Source: Chlorops oryzae
Lineage: Eukaryota; Arthropoda; Insecta; Diptera; Chloropidae
Assembly: GCA_020466095.1 (NCBI GenBank)
Contig: CM035807.1
Coordinates: forward strand, 98,198,481-98,262,480
Direction: 5' to 3'
DNA: 64,000 bases
The position numbers were made by a program, and so were the translations under genes. This document shows, piece after piece, positions 50,679-62,600 of the stretch (positions within the stretch are counted from its first letter, which is position 1; each line of letters begins with the position of its first letter). The notes under the pieces were generated by a model that saw only the letters and a list, made by a program, of their open reading frames with translations, did not search any database and had not been told where the DNA came from.

Positions 50679-53600
50679 GTAAGTACTTTCAATTTTCCAT
50701 AAATCCGAGTAGATCCTTCTTTCGATATTGTCCACATATCACGGTGAAGCTACCATAAAACCCCATATATCTAAACATACGTACATTGATTGTATGTATG
50801 CCTAAACATACATAATTGCATTTGTGTCTCTCTCTGCGTGAGTGTGCGTACATATGTACATAATACAGTGTCAATCTTGAAGTCATAAACGAAATGATGA
50901 ACTCATCGTCCAAGGCTCGCTCGGTCAGGTTCGTAGAAGACATCATCAAATCGTTGGTGCGTACCTCACTTTTTTTTATGCAAATTCGCTCCGTTCTGTT
51001 GCGGAAAGCGTCCGCATTCGCATAGCTGAATGGCTGAATGATAGACCAATTGAATGACTGATTGCCTGATTGAAAGTGTGTGCATAAGATAAAATCGATT
51101 CCCGGCATTAAAATCCGACAATTTCAACTTCGGTAGAAATTTATGAGCGCCAGGCCAGGGACATTTGTGTTTGCAATCAACAATTTTCCTGCCTGTCTTA
51201 CCGATGCCCCGATGCGATGTGAAAGGTCGGAGCGACAAATTGCAACAAATTTCGTTCGTTTTTTTTTTTTTAATTTTTTTTTTTCTTCCGATTTGCTGCA
51301 GCGAGAAGTTTTATGCAAACAAACATTGAAGCGCAATTTCGACTCGACGCCTCTCGAAGGCGTTAGTGCAGCATTCAGATTTTTCAATTTTCTTTTATGT
51401 GTGCAAACGTTATCAAAATGCATTTTTATTGCCTTTTCTCGTTTCCTTCCATTTCGAGCGATGGGAAATCAAAAAGAAAGAAAAAACCAAAAAAAAAGAA
51501 AAATACTCCGAAAAAGAAGCCGTTTCCCTATACGTTGCGATGGGTGCATTTTCAGTTCTCTCCCTTTCTCTGTCGCTCTTTCTATCTCTCTGCAGACTGC
51601 AGCTCTCGCCTTGACAATGGCATCCGCATCCATGTTGACGTGCAATGCGCGTCTCGTTCAATGCTAATTGCACAATAATGTTTTCGACCAAAATACATAC
51701 TTCCAGAGAAATGAATATTCAATAGACTTGAATTCAGTAGTTCGTCGAGGCAGGGGCGTGTGGCAAGGGGCGGGAGGCGATAGGCGCAATGGCATGTTGC
51801 AATTGCATACGAAATGACCCTGAAGTTCAGTGCCAGCGATAGCAGCGACAATGCGATAATAGGGCTTTTCTAAGAAGACAAGATTACGAGCCGGACAGAG
51901 GGAGAGGGGGAGAGGTTAAAAGTGCACACCGATTATTTGTTGTCATTGCAATTGGATGGAAACCAAATTTAAATTCAATAGAATTCAATGGCTGCGAATT
52001 GCAGCAACGTAGTTACGATGGATGGTAAGTATCAGTGTTGTCTGTTGACTTTGGGGGAATAAAAAAGCCCGAAAATTAGAAGTTCCAAGAATTCCGTATA
52101 GCTTGAAATCTCCATTTTTTTTTACCGAGAAATTTGTCTCCGCGAAAAAGTGAAGTGTTTTCTAAAGTGTTGAGATTGTAGCTCCCTTCATATTCCCAAT
52201 AAAGTGTGTATAGAAACTGAGAACTGTTTTCAAGCAAATAAAAGCAAAAGGATCGAAAAATCCAATAAGGATTCAAGGATCATTTCAGTTCTGTTCCTGA
52301 CGACGGTCATATAAACGTTTAACACTTTAATTACAACGGATATCAACTCTGCTGCAACATAGAAAAACTGTAGAGGCTAAATCCTACATTTTATAGGCAA
52401 CACATGGTACACATGGAACCTATAAATTTTTGCAAAGGATCTTGACGACGGTCATATAATGAATTCTGGAACCAGTATCCCGTTTGAGGATGGTTAGGAG
52501 GGGTTGTACGCGAACCCTTAGTGACGTCGGTCAATAAAAAACCAATCAATTATTCCTGACTTTTGTCATATGCATAAATGCGGAGTATACCCTGGCTAAT
52601 GTGGGACTTAATGTCACCCAAAGCCAATATTGAAGGCAAAAAAAAAAAATATAAAAAAATTCCCCTGGAATATTTAGAATTAGGCAGAGACACCGGATAC
52701 CAACTTATTAATTTTCACCTAGGAACTTGTTCTTCTTGAACATCATTTGAGTTTACGTGCAGACTTAAATGGTTTTTCGCAAAATGAAAATCGAAATTTT
52801 CTATTTTCAGCAATTATTGCACATGCAATCAATTATGGAGCTACTTCCATTATAATGCAAAAAAAAAAAAAAAAAACACTGCTGACAGAACAACAGCAAC
52901 GAATATAGGAGGTAACATCAGCAGTAGCAATAACAACGACAACAGTACGAAGATTAGCAAGCAACAATGTTGCAAAAACGGTAACAAGGAACACAACGCA
53001 ATTTATTTTCTTTTCAGCGATATTTCATTGTGCCTTTACCACCTACTTTGACAGAGTACAGACAATGCGACAGACAAACCGAGGGCACAAGACGACACAT
53101 GTAGACAATGAAGAAAATGTTTAGCGCACCATGGAGCTAAACAAATTGCTAGTCGAAGAAGAAAAAAACACAGCAAAAAGTGTGTTGCTGGCGATACAAA
53201 TCCCCAAAGTGAAATCCATGCGAAAGCTTTTCTAGCAACAAAGTTGCTGATTGTTTGGTCTGTTCCTTGCTGCACTGTCGGCCGACTTAACTATCGTCAT
53301 TATAACGAGCATTTGTGCTTTGGTAAACACCTAAGCATACTAATGCCCCTGCTGCTGCTGCTGTTTAGTACCAACTGGCAAATAAACAAGCAAGTAGACA
53401 GATAGACAGTCAGACAAACAGACAGATGAACATGCACATGACTAACGACGTAAATGAAAGTTTGCCTCACTTCATATATGAACACATGTTTCTCGAGCGT
53501 TAATGCACTTAAGCTCTGCGGCCATGTTTCAAAAGGAATAAACGGCGTGAAAAGGAGCTAAGCACAGCACACGAAATTCAGGGAGGAGGTGTACCTCCTT

Positions 53601-56600
53601 CGCAATGAACTAATCAGAAATTCAAACATATGTATGTAGGTATATGTACCTAGTATGTACTTGCCTCCTGTTGTCTTGAGAGGAGCTGCCAACCAACCGT
53701 ACTCCTCCTGATGATGCCTTTTAATACCGCAACATTGCTGTGATTCATTTTGAAACCGGCAATTACTTTTCGGTTTTGAGGTAGAATCCGATCCAAGCGA
53801 TTCCAAATTTACGATGATTACCAATAATTCTTGCCAGCCATATTGTTGTTCGTTAACCCCCATACCCCCAACCCACCCATCGATTTTCAACGTTCGGCAA
53901 GAGGAAGTTTTTCCCTTGAGGGTTTTTGTTTTTGACAGCTCAAAATTTATGGAAAAGGATGCATTATTACACAATGTAGCAATTGCTGTGCTGCTGCTAT
54001 CGCTATTGTAGACCTTACACTATTCAGTTGGCTGAATCGCTGTCTTCCTTCGGCTCTCTCCGATGAAAATGAAGCATGTGATGAGGTGTTATCCAAACAG
54101 TCATTAAAAAGGTGTTTATCACATCGCTTTTAGGCACTCGAACGAGATATTTCTGATTGTGAAACATAAATATTCAAGTACTTAATTTTGATTACAAAAA
54201 AGAAGAATCCACGTTCGGGTTTTTTTTTTATGCCCAACTGACAATTTCAGGTTTTAAATTTGATCGAAATTTTTGGGGCTTATTATCCTTTAGGGGCTTC
54301 AGTGAAAATATCCATTTCGATTTGTATTCTTTCAGTTCGCTACTGTCTTCAATGATCATGTCCTTTAAACGTCCGCACAAATTCGACCAAAATCAGAATA
54401 CCACGCCTTTGAAGTGAAAACTCCCTTTGACTCTTAATAAACGTAACTCATTTAAGAGCATCATGCATTCTAAGCATACATACATGTTGCAAACGCAATG
54501 TTAGAAACATCTTTTGGGGGTCGGTAATTACCTTTAAGAATAAAGTTTTACAATATAAAAGGAAATACTATTATTATGTAAAATATTTTCATAATATTGA
54601 ATTCAATTCTAACACTGATCCGAACGCGTCTAAGGTACTTAAAAAGCTCATAAAAATACATTTTAAGTGCGAAATCCCGATATTTGGGGCTCTTTTCTTT
54701 TACTTCAGTAATCAGCTTCCATCGGATTTAGATAAACAAGGGCCCTAAAAATCGTTAGCCGATATCTCTAACTCTTACGGAGCTGCTGGACAAAAACTGA
54801 TGCTACCACTTTTGACCAAAATCAGCATGGCTCGCAATGTTTAGGGCTCCATAAAATCAAAACGCCTGCTAAACTCGCAAAACCCAGCTAGAATTTTACT
54901 CACCTTTGGTCATACTATCAAACCTATATAGTGGAATCCCATTATTCTGGATGTTTATTGATTTCAATTCTACGGCTGGTATCCTTAACTTACCCCACTT
55001 CGCTTTAATTTTTTTGAAGCCACCAAAAGCAATCCGAATGAAATGTGATTTGACTTTTATTGTTGCAAAAAAGTTCTTTAGCGAACTTCTGTGAATCAAT
55101 CCACCATGAAACCCCATTCATCCATTTGCGATATTATCGTTTAATTGCAACTCAAAAACTTCGAATTGCCATAAAAATTCAATCGAATTGAAATGATTCG
55201 GAATTGGAATTGACGCCGTAAACCGTTAGCAGCTTTTGATGGCTTTAATAATTGAAAAAATTTTCCCATTGTTTCTGTTTAATAAATATATACAATTAAA
55301 ATAACATGTCAGGCAACATCTCTCGATTTAAATCATGACATGCGACATTTTTGCTGATTTTTTTCCAATTGAATTTTTTTTTCTCTCTTTTTTCACTTTT
55401 GATACTTTGGCCATAATTATAAATAACGATTGTCGCTGATATTTTGCTGTTGGTGGTGGCTTCCTGTTGCGGACGCGACATGTTGTTGGACAATTTCATA
55501 AATTACGATTAATCGCTTTGACTAAAAAAAAAAGTGATTTTAATGAATAGTTTTAATAATAAGTAAATACATTTTTTTTTTCTTTGTAATTCTGACTCCT
55601 GTCAGCGCGAAACCGCACACTTAATTGTGTTTCAGCAACATGAGCTCAAAATATTTCATTACTGAACGCTTGATGTACTCTTGTGAATTATATTATTAAA
55701 AGCTCAATGGCCATGTTTACTATATGTGGTAATTCTTTAAACTGATTTGCAATACCATTTATTCTCTTTAATTTTTCATAAACTATTTTTGACAAAATGT
55801 GAGGGGCTTTTTCGAGTGAAGTGAACCGGTTTAGACTTTGGATTTCAATGAGGGGTTTTTTTTATCTTTGGGTGTAAATATTTTGGAATGTTTTTTTTTG
55901 GTATTTCTTGTAAGAGATATTGAACAAATGATCCACGTGTCAGCAATCAGTGAAATCCCATATCGCGCACTAACCGCACAAAACCGGTTGAATTCAAAAT
56001 TTTTTCCATCGTTTTTATCATATTTGACAGCATTTTGCTGCTCCCGCGAGGGGAATCATTTATGTTTTACGGGCCTGGCAAACCCGCGGACCTTAGCCCA
56101 ATGTCCACCAATACATGACTCGTGTATGGGGTGAAATTGGAAAGTGCAGAAACCTCTTGGGGAATGTACGAATGTACACCTTTATCTAGAGTTAAAAATA
56201 ATACCACGGAGACCAGGAGGCCCAGAATACGTTTAAGTATTCCGTGTGGTCTTTTCGGTACGGTCCTTCAGGGAGATTCGTGGGGACTAAAGTATCTATG
56301 AGGTTAGGATTGCAACGGAACTCGACCCAAGTTCACCGATTCGGTCCATGTCCACTGATGAGGCAAAATGGGTACACTGAGTAGTGGAGCGTATTGGAGC
56401 CCCTGTGTCTTGGATACTGTGTGAAAGCCAAAATGTGTAAAGCAGCACATAAAACAAAACACGACTTACTGCATTCAGCTGCAGCGAGACCACCAACACT
56501 TAGAAAATTGACATATATGTTGACAGTTAATTTAAACAAAAATTTATTTCTTACATCATTCGGAGTGGAAACAATATAAACATGCTGCAAACATGTTGCT

Positions 56601-59600
56601 AGGAACATCTTTTGGGAGTCATGCCTAGAAGACTTTAAAGTTTTAAAATGTGAAAGAAAATACTGTCACTGTCTAAAATACTTGCTCTATAAGCACATCT
56701 ATAAGGCGTTAAATCCGTTTGTGTATTTAGTTCAATTTTACGGTTGATATCTGCAACATTTTCCAATTACAAATTTGCATAAATATGGCTAGGAACGTAT
56801 TCGTATTGATGTTCGCCGAAAAGAAATTGAAAATCAAGAAGATCTTTTGAATCATTTATACTATGAACAATTATGTAGGACCTGCATTGTGTGTACCTAT
56901 GTGTGTGTGTGTATTCCAATGGAAGTGGCTAACCATTTCTCCAATGAAACATTAAAAAGCCAATGCACTCAAACCGCAATTTTGAAGCATTCAAGTCGGT
57001 TTAATAAAGGCAATATTCATTTCAAAAGAAATGAGAATTTTATTTTTATTTTTTATCTTATAAAAGCTTTCCTGATGACAATTCATTGGAATAAGAAAAG
57101 AAAAAAACAATAAAGAAAAGCTTCAAGTACTCAAAAAAAAAAAAAAAAAAGAAACGTACTTGAAGTTTAGCAGCACTCAACAGAGCTGAATGCCATTTCG
57201 ATGACTTTGCAAGTCTTTCTGTCATTCTGTCTCTCTGAAAATCTTGCTCCAACCACGTCCACGAGTTCTTATTCGCTTTTGTTGAAATCCCTACGTAATT
57301 TGTCTCAACTTCTGTATGGTAATTCCTTTGAGAGGCTCTTCATGTTGACTTCTTAGCCGAATTTAGCGATAAATCTTGCAAAAAGTCGCTTTCGACGCTT
57401 AAGTTGTTGTTCCGCTGACGCATGATGGCGCTTAATTAATTTGGCCAAAAATGCCAACAATCTCCTTGACGAAAAAAATTGCTTCGAAACCGACACCGAC
57501 ACCCGAACCGACACCGAACCGAACCGAAACCATGCAAGAAGAAGACGCCACACAAATCCAAAGGCATTTGTCATACAGACAGAAGGACAAACATTTTTAG
57601 AGCATAACGTAGAGCACATTCCAATGCACCGTCACCGAAACCCGCTGACAGCAAAATAAACCATTAAAAAAAATTTTTTTAAAGACATCAATTTTTTTTT
57701 TTTTTGTTTCAACAATTTCTCACTGCACTGCACGACCTTTGGCAAATGAAATTTTATTTATTTTGCGTATTATTTTCACGGGTTTTTGTAGAAAAATATT
57801 TTTGGGTGTTTGTTTTTGTTCCGTTTGGAGGTTTTCCGCTTTTGTTTTGTTTTTTTTTTTTTCTTTAGCAGCGCTTCACAGCGACGAACGCGCACTTCCT
57901 CTGAAGCTCATTAACTTTGACCCATTTTTTTTGGGACAATTTTAATAACTTTTTTTTGGACGATTTTAACTACCATTCACGGTTGCGAGCGAGCAAGTTT
58001 TACTTTTGTTTTTGTTTTCACTTTTTTTGTATTTTTTTCTTTTTTTTTTGAGTTTTCGTTTTCGGCATATTTTGGGCAGCGGTTGCCCTTTTTTCATCAT
58101 TTTTCATTACGCTCATAAAGGAAACCATGAATCCGCGATTATTGTGGGGCTTGTTGGGTAATCTGCAATTTGCTTTGTGCGGGAAGCTTAATTGGTTGTA
58201 GCCTTTTCCATTTCAAATAGTAACTTTCTTTGGCCTTTTTGCCGTTAACTTCGAATGGACTTGCAGCAATTTCGTGTGGAAAAAAAAACTTCAATTTCAT
58301 TTTAAATTTCAATAAAAAAAAAAAATTTTTTTTATCGGAATAAAATTTCTCTTTGTTGGAGGAAATTAATAAAAATTCTCCTCTTATATTAAATCGATTC
58401 ACATAGTGATGGACCATAAAGTCCTCTTAAAAGAAAAGCCTGCGGAGACTGGCCAGTGAAAGGTACTGATGGTAGTTCTTCCAACAAGAAAATGTCCTCA
58501 TACATTTATGTATGTATGTATATCGTTTCATGCCGCAGAACTTCGAGAACTGTCAGAAGAATCTCTGGCGTTCGTAATCAACTTCTTTGAGTGCCTTATC
58601 TCTCGATGGCTTTATCCCTTGCCGTGCATCCTTAAATTCCATTCTGCCTTTTATAAATTCCAAGTTCAAATTACCATAAGGCAAAAGAATGTCACAGTGC
58701 GGCAGTGCAAAAGAGGAGGAAAATGAAAACCATAAAATATGAGAAGAAATCTTTTCTCGTGCTACCGTAACGTACATACAATTATGTAGGTATACTTTAA
58801 GGTAACGCGTACGTAACACAACGTAACGTAGCGTAATGTAATGCAATGTAAGTTAACAAACTGCCTCAGTCTCAACAACCGGTTCGAGTTCCCCGTACAT
58901 TGTCAGTGCGAGTAGTCTACTAAGCGAACGCAGTTGAGTGCAATGAATTTCTGGTGTAGTCGTGCAACTTGAAATGGTGGACTGATGAGCGGGCGGGTTG
59001 GTGGAACAAGTTGTTCGGGATACTACTTACAAGAGCGACTAGGGCAACATTTTTTTGTTTTTTTTTTTCTTTCTTTTCGTGAAGAAAAATTTGCGGTGGA
59101 CTAAGTCCATTGCCTGAAAAACTTGTTGGAGATTTTTCTTTCTTTGCTTTCTTGCTCGTTTTGTGTCGCGTCGCATGTGCAGCGGACGTTGAGGTTGAGT
59201 GTTGCCGTTGACTGTGGGTCTTTGACTGTGCAGTAATTTAACATGCTGCTGCACAGCTTGCTGCGGAACGACCTTCCAGCCATAATGCCATTAGAATTAT
59301 AGTTACTCGCTTTGTCGAGGTTAGTTTTCCACGGTTCCATTTCTTGTTGTTGCTTGTTGTATGTATTTGTGTTCGGTAATTCGCTTGTATGCAACTTGCT
59401 TAATGTCCGTCTGGCGGTGTCTTTTTTATAGTTGTTACGGCCATATCAGTTTGTTGCAGCTTCGTTTATGCTTGATTTGTGGCTTACAAACTGGTCGGAG
59501 TATGCACGAAAAAAAAAAAAAAACTCTAGTCACCGATTTCTGTAGGAACTCCTTCCGTTTCTGCATTTTTTCCTTTACGTCTCTATCCCAGAAGTTATTT

Positions 59601-62600
59601 GTAACCGATGGTAATGCAAAGGGTAATGCAAAAGGCTTGCTATTTATGCATTCCGTAATGCATTATTTTTAAAACGGTGATGTCCAAGCGAATTTAATGA
59701 ATGCCTATTTGCATTACCAATTGTGCGAGAAGTAATCTAAAGGACGATATTGTGAACTGCATTACTAATTGCATTCTCAAGTAATGCTATTGAAGTATGT
59801 AACGATTTGCTTTCGCAGTGAACATATTCGGCTACACATTACCTTTTCGATAAGTTCTCCATGCAAATTTGTTCAGTTTACTTTTCATTCCTTTTTGCAT
59901 TCCTATTTCATATATGAAAAAATGCATTACCTTGGTAATGCACCACCTAAATAACTGTTGGGATTCTAACCAGCCCATTTTTAATATTATTAAAGTATCA
60001 ATATGTATAAATACCCTGTTGTAATGAAATGGTTTCGGTTAAAAAAGAACTGGACCTAGGTGAGTCATTTTAGGGCCGAACTAGGACCGACCTCAAATTT
60101 ATATGAACCGCGATCGATCCAGGGCTTACCTCTATCGGACTCACTCTCTTCTAGTCCCAAAATGAGCGTAGGTGGATGAGTTCGTTTAAACTTGTACTTT
60201 GTTGTTGTCTTCTATCTGTCCTCTCGGATAGCGTAGGAGATGCGTGCTATGCCCAGGGTCCGAGGTTCGATTCCCTGCACAGGCGAAACGGAGTGTAATG
60301 TTCTAAGCCTAGCACTGCTTTTTCAAAAATTGCATGATAGGGGCACACTACATAATAAGACATACACTCACACAAAACACAAGAAAACATCTCGTGGTAC
60401 CACAATGGGCCGGTAAACGGCCTAAGTGGCAGCCACTCCAACATACATACATACATACCAACCCAGAGTTCAGCGGTTCGAGGCTCGGTCCAAGGCGAGA
60501 AAATCAAAAGAGATGTAGCAATGTTTTAACAAAAAAAAAAATTTCAAAAAACAAAAAAACCCAAAAATAAACAAAACAAAAAATAAATTCTTTTTGTACA
60601 AAAATAAATATTAGAAAAACACTGAAAAAACCTAAAAACTTACCCTCATTCAAAGGCAAAGCGACTTACCTCCGACTCACCCGCAACCAACCCCGCACGC
60701 TTTGAAAAGAAACCGGTTATTTTCCAATGACAACCCTTTGGTAAAAGAGGCGAGTTGAATGTATGGAAACGCGTCCGTTTCGGACCTCTTTAGAATCGAC
60801 CCGCGGTCGACCCAAGGTCGATCTCAATTACTACAGGGTAGTCATAAAAATTCTATACCAGTGCTACCCAGCGTAACCTTTTTCATCTAGCCGAGAGTAT
60901 TACCGCTTGTTGTTGCTTTTTCCCCGTTCAAACAGGGAGACAAAACGCGAGACACTGGAAGGAAACACATGAGTAAGACGGAGATGGAATGTCTTTCGTT
61001 TCTGTCACTCTCACGGACTTTGTTTGTGTTTCTCATACTCAGCATCTGTGTAAATAAACAAATTAACTTCGAAGTCTATAAAAACGCTCGGAACAACAGC
61101 CCCATTCGTACACGTTAAAAATTCAAGACTGTGCAGAATATAAATTTTTTTTTAAATACATTTTGCCAAACTCAGTGATTGACATGCGACCAATTATTTC
61201 GAAGTAAATTTCTTACTTTCGTTTATACTGAACTGGCAACTAATCGAAGAGCATTAAAAGCGCAGGGTTGCATCTGACTTTTCGGCCTTAATTTGCCCTC
61301 GAGATGTATTAAACCAGTTTTAGGCCCCAGTGCAACAACTACAACTAAAAACAATTCTTATATAATTATTGGACGGCCCCTTGTAGCTAATTTACTTACT
61401 TGGCTTTAGTGTACAAGTACTTATTTCCTTCAAATCTAAGTAAAGGCCATTAAAAAGAGACAAAAATTACTTAACTAACTTATTCCATTTCGATAATAAC
61501 GCCACGCCTAAACCAAACTAGCCGCAGTCAATACCCGTGTTGCCAGGTTGAGTGGTTATTCCTATTTCTAGGGATTTTTGGCTTTAATTTATTAACCAAA
61601 AATCACTCTTAATACCCGAAAAGGGATTTTTCGTTAACATTTATCTATAAAAAAAACAGGGCAAAAGGAATATTTTTAACTATCCGAGGGAAAAGTTTGG
61701 CCAAAATACTGACAGCACGAGTCTACAGTGTAGACTCTACACCCCGAATAGTCTCAATTCCAGCTGGGTTGTTTGTTTGTTTTTCATGTTTACGATAAGA
61801 ATGAATGTAAATGTCAGGCACCCAAATATTGAAAGTGCTATCGGCGTTTGACGAGGGTTTTCAGTTCGTGGTGCTCTCGGTTGGCCACGTCGACTTATAA
61901 TTCTATTAATTCTATTAATTCGGGAACGTTGACCAATAAAGAATAAGAAGATCAGAAAGAGGATGAAGAAATTTTCAATTCCATTCAGAACTGGAGAGAG
62001 CCCCTAAGTATAAATACATTGAAAATATTTAAACAGCATTGAAGCATTGTTTATCGTTTTTCATTTGAATTTTCAGTTAACGACAAATGGAACTTCGCAT
62101 TTCTATTCACCCTTGCCAGCAGGATTTCCAACTGGACCAGTAGAGCATAAAGAGATCTATCAAGGCACAAGGTAAGTTTCTGGCTTAGACATTTATGAAT
62201 CGAGTTAAATAGCTTCCATTCTAGACTCACTGGTGGACCACCACACTATCACGCAATGTCGACCGGTCATTTGCAACAACAAGCGCCAAATCAGCAGGTA
62301 TCCAACCAGCAGACCATGTCACATTCGCCACATTCGCCATCGCCGCCAAATAGCTATCACAAAGACGAGCGTAGTCAGCGCCAACACACAAAATTGTTAC
62401 GTAAGCTGGAGAAACAGCGCGAATACAGTGAGTACCCAGGTCGCACTAGATACATACATATACTCGCACATACATACATATAATGTTTACAAACACTCTC
62501 GACCTACTGTCAATAACGATTCTTTTCCCCTTCAAAGATAATTCCATATCTACGCCAGCGCATTCGTCTTCGCCGCGTAGGAATGAACTGAACGGTCATC

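Larger units (their letters stand above)
60013..60839 (+). mobile_element. TIR element with two tRNA-like modules, copy 2
   Basis: The ends are ACCCTGTTGTAATGAA and, complemented from the right, ACCCTGTAGTAATTGA. Two tRNA-like modules lie inside: 60219-60287 with box B GGTTCGATTCC, and 60459-60500 with GGTTCGAGGCTCGG. They are followed by an A-rich stretch (60529-60600) and GTTATTTTCCAATGACA (60716-60732). The order and several long identical words match 27758-29144 read in reverse. The 8-bp flanks do not match, so the insertion is old or its target duplication was lost. It sits in the large FNDC3 intron. Confidence 0.65.
50679..62076 (+). other. Large FNDC3 intron (11,398 bp)
   Basis: It begins GTAAGT at 50679 and ends TTTTCAG at 62076, joining two phase-0 exon ends. 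The contents are unlike the other visible introns of 53-110 bp. It holds a weak direct repeat pair (54483/56581), a poly-A-looped hairpin (57121-57165), the GTAATGCA cluster (59611-59952), the tRNA-like TIR element (60013-60839), an inverted copy of the 2334 palindromic repeat (60926-61018), and many poly-A/T runs and short microsatellites. I saw no convincing additional coding exon on either strand. The length makes it a good place for enhancers, but nothing in the sequence proves this. Confidence 0.85.

Noticed and set aside
56340..56380. Hammerhead ribozyme core (CTGATGAG) near 56355, and similar words at 10692 and 58982
   Set aside because: None is followed at the right distance by the required GAAA core and flanking stems.
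60219..60287. Functional tRNA gene
   Set aside because: Box B is perfect but acceptor and T stems do not pair well, and it lies inside a dispersed element.
60247..60507. Minus-strand frame sharing TEPRTAELWVG with a plus-strand frame at 28080-28120
   Set aside because: The shared peptide is the antisense translation of the shared tRNA-like box B segment, not a protein motif.
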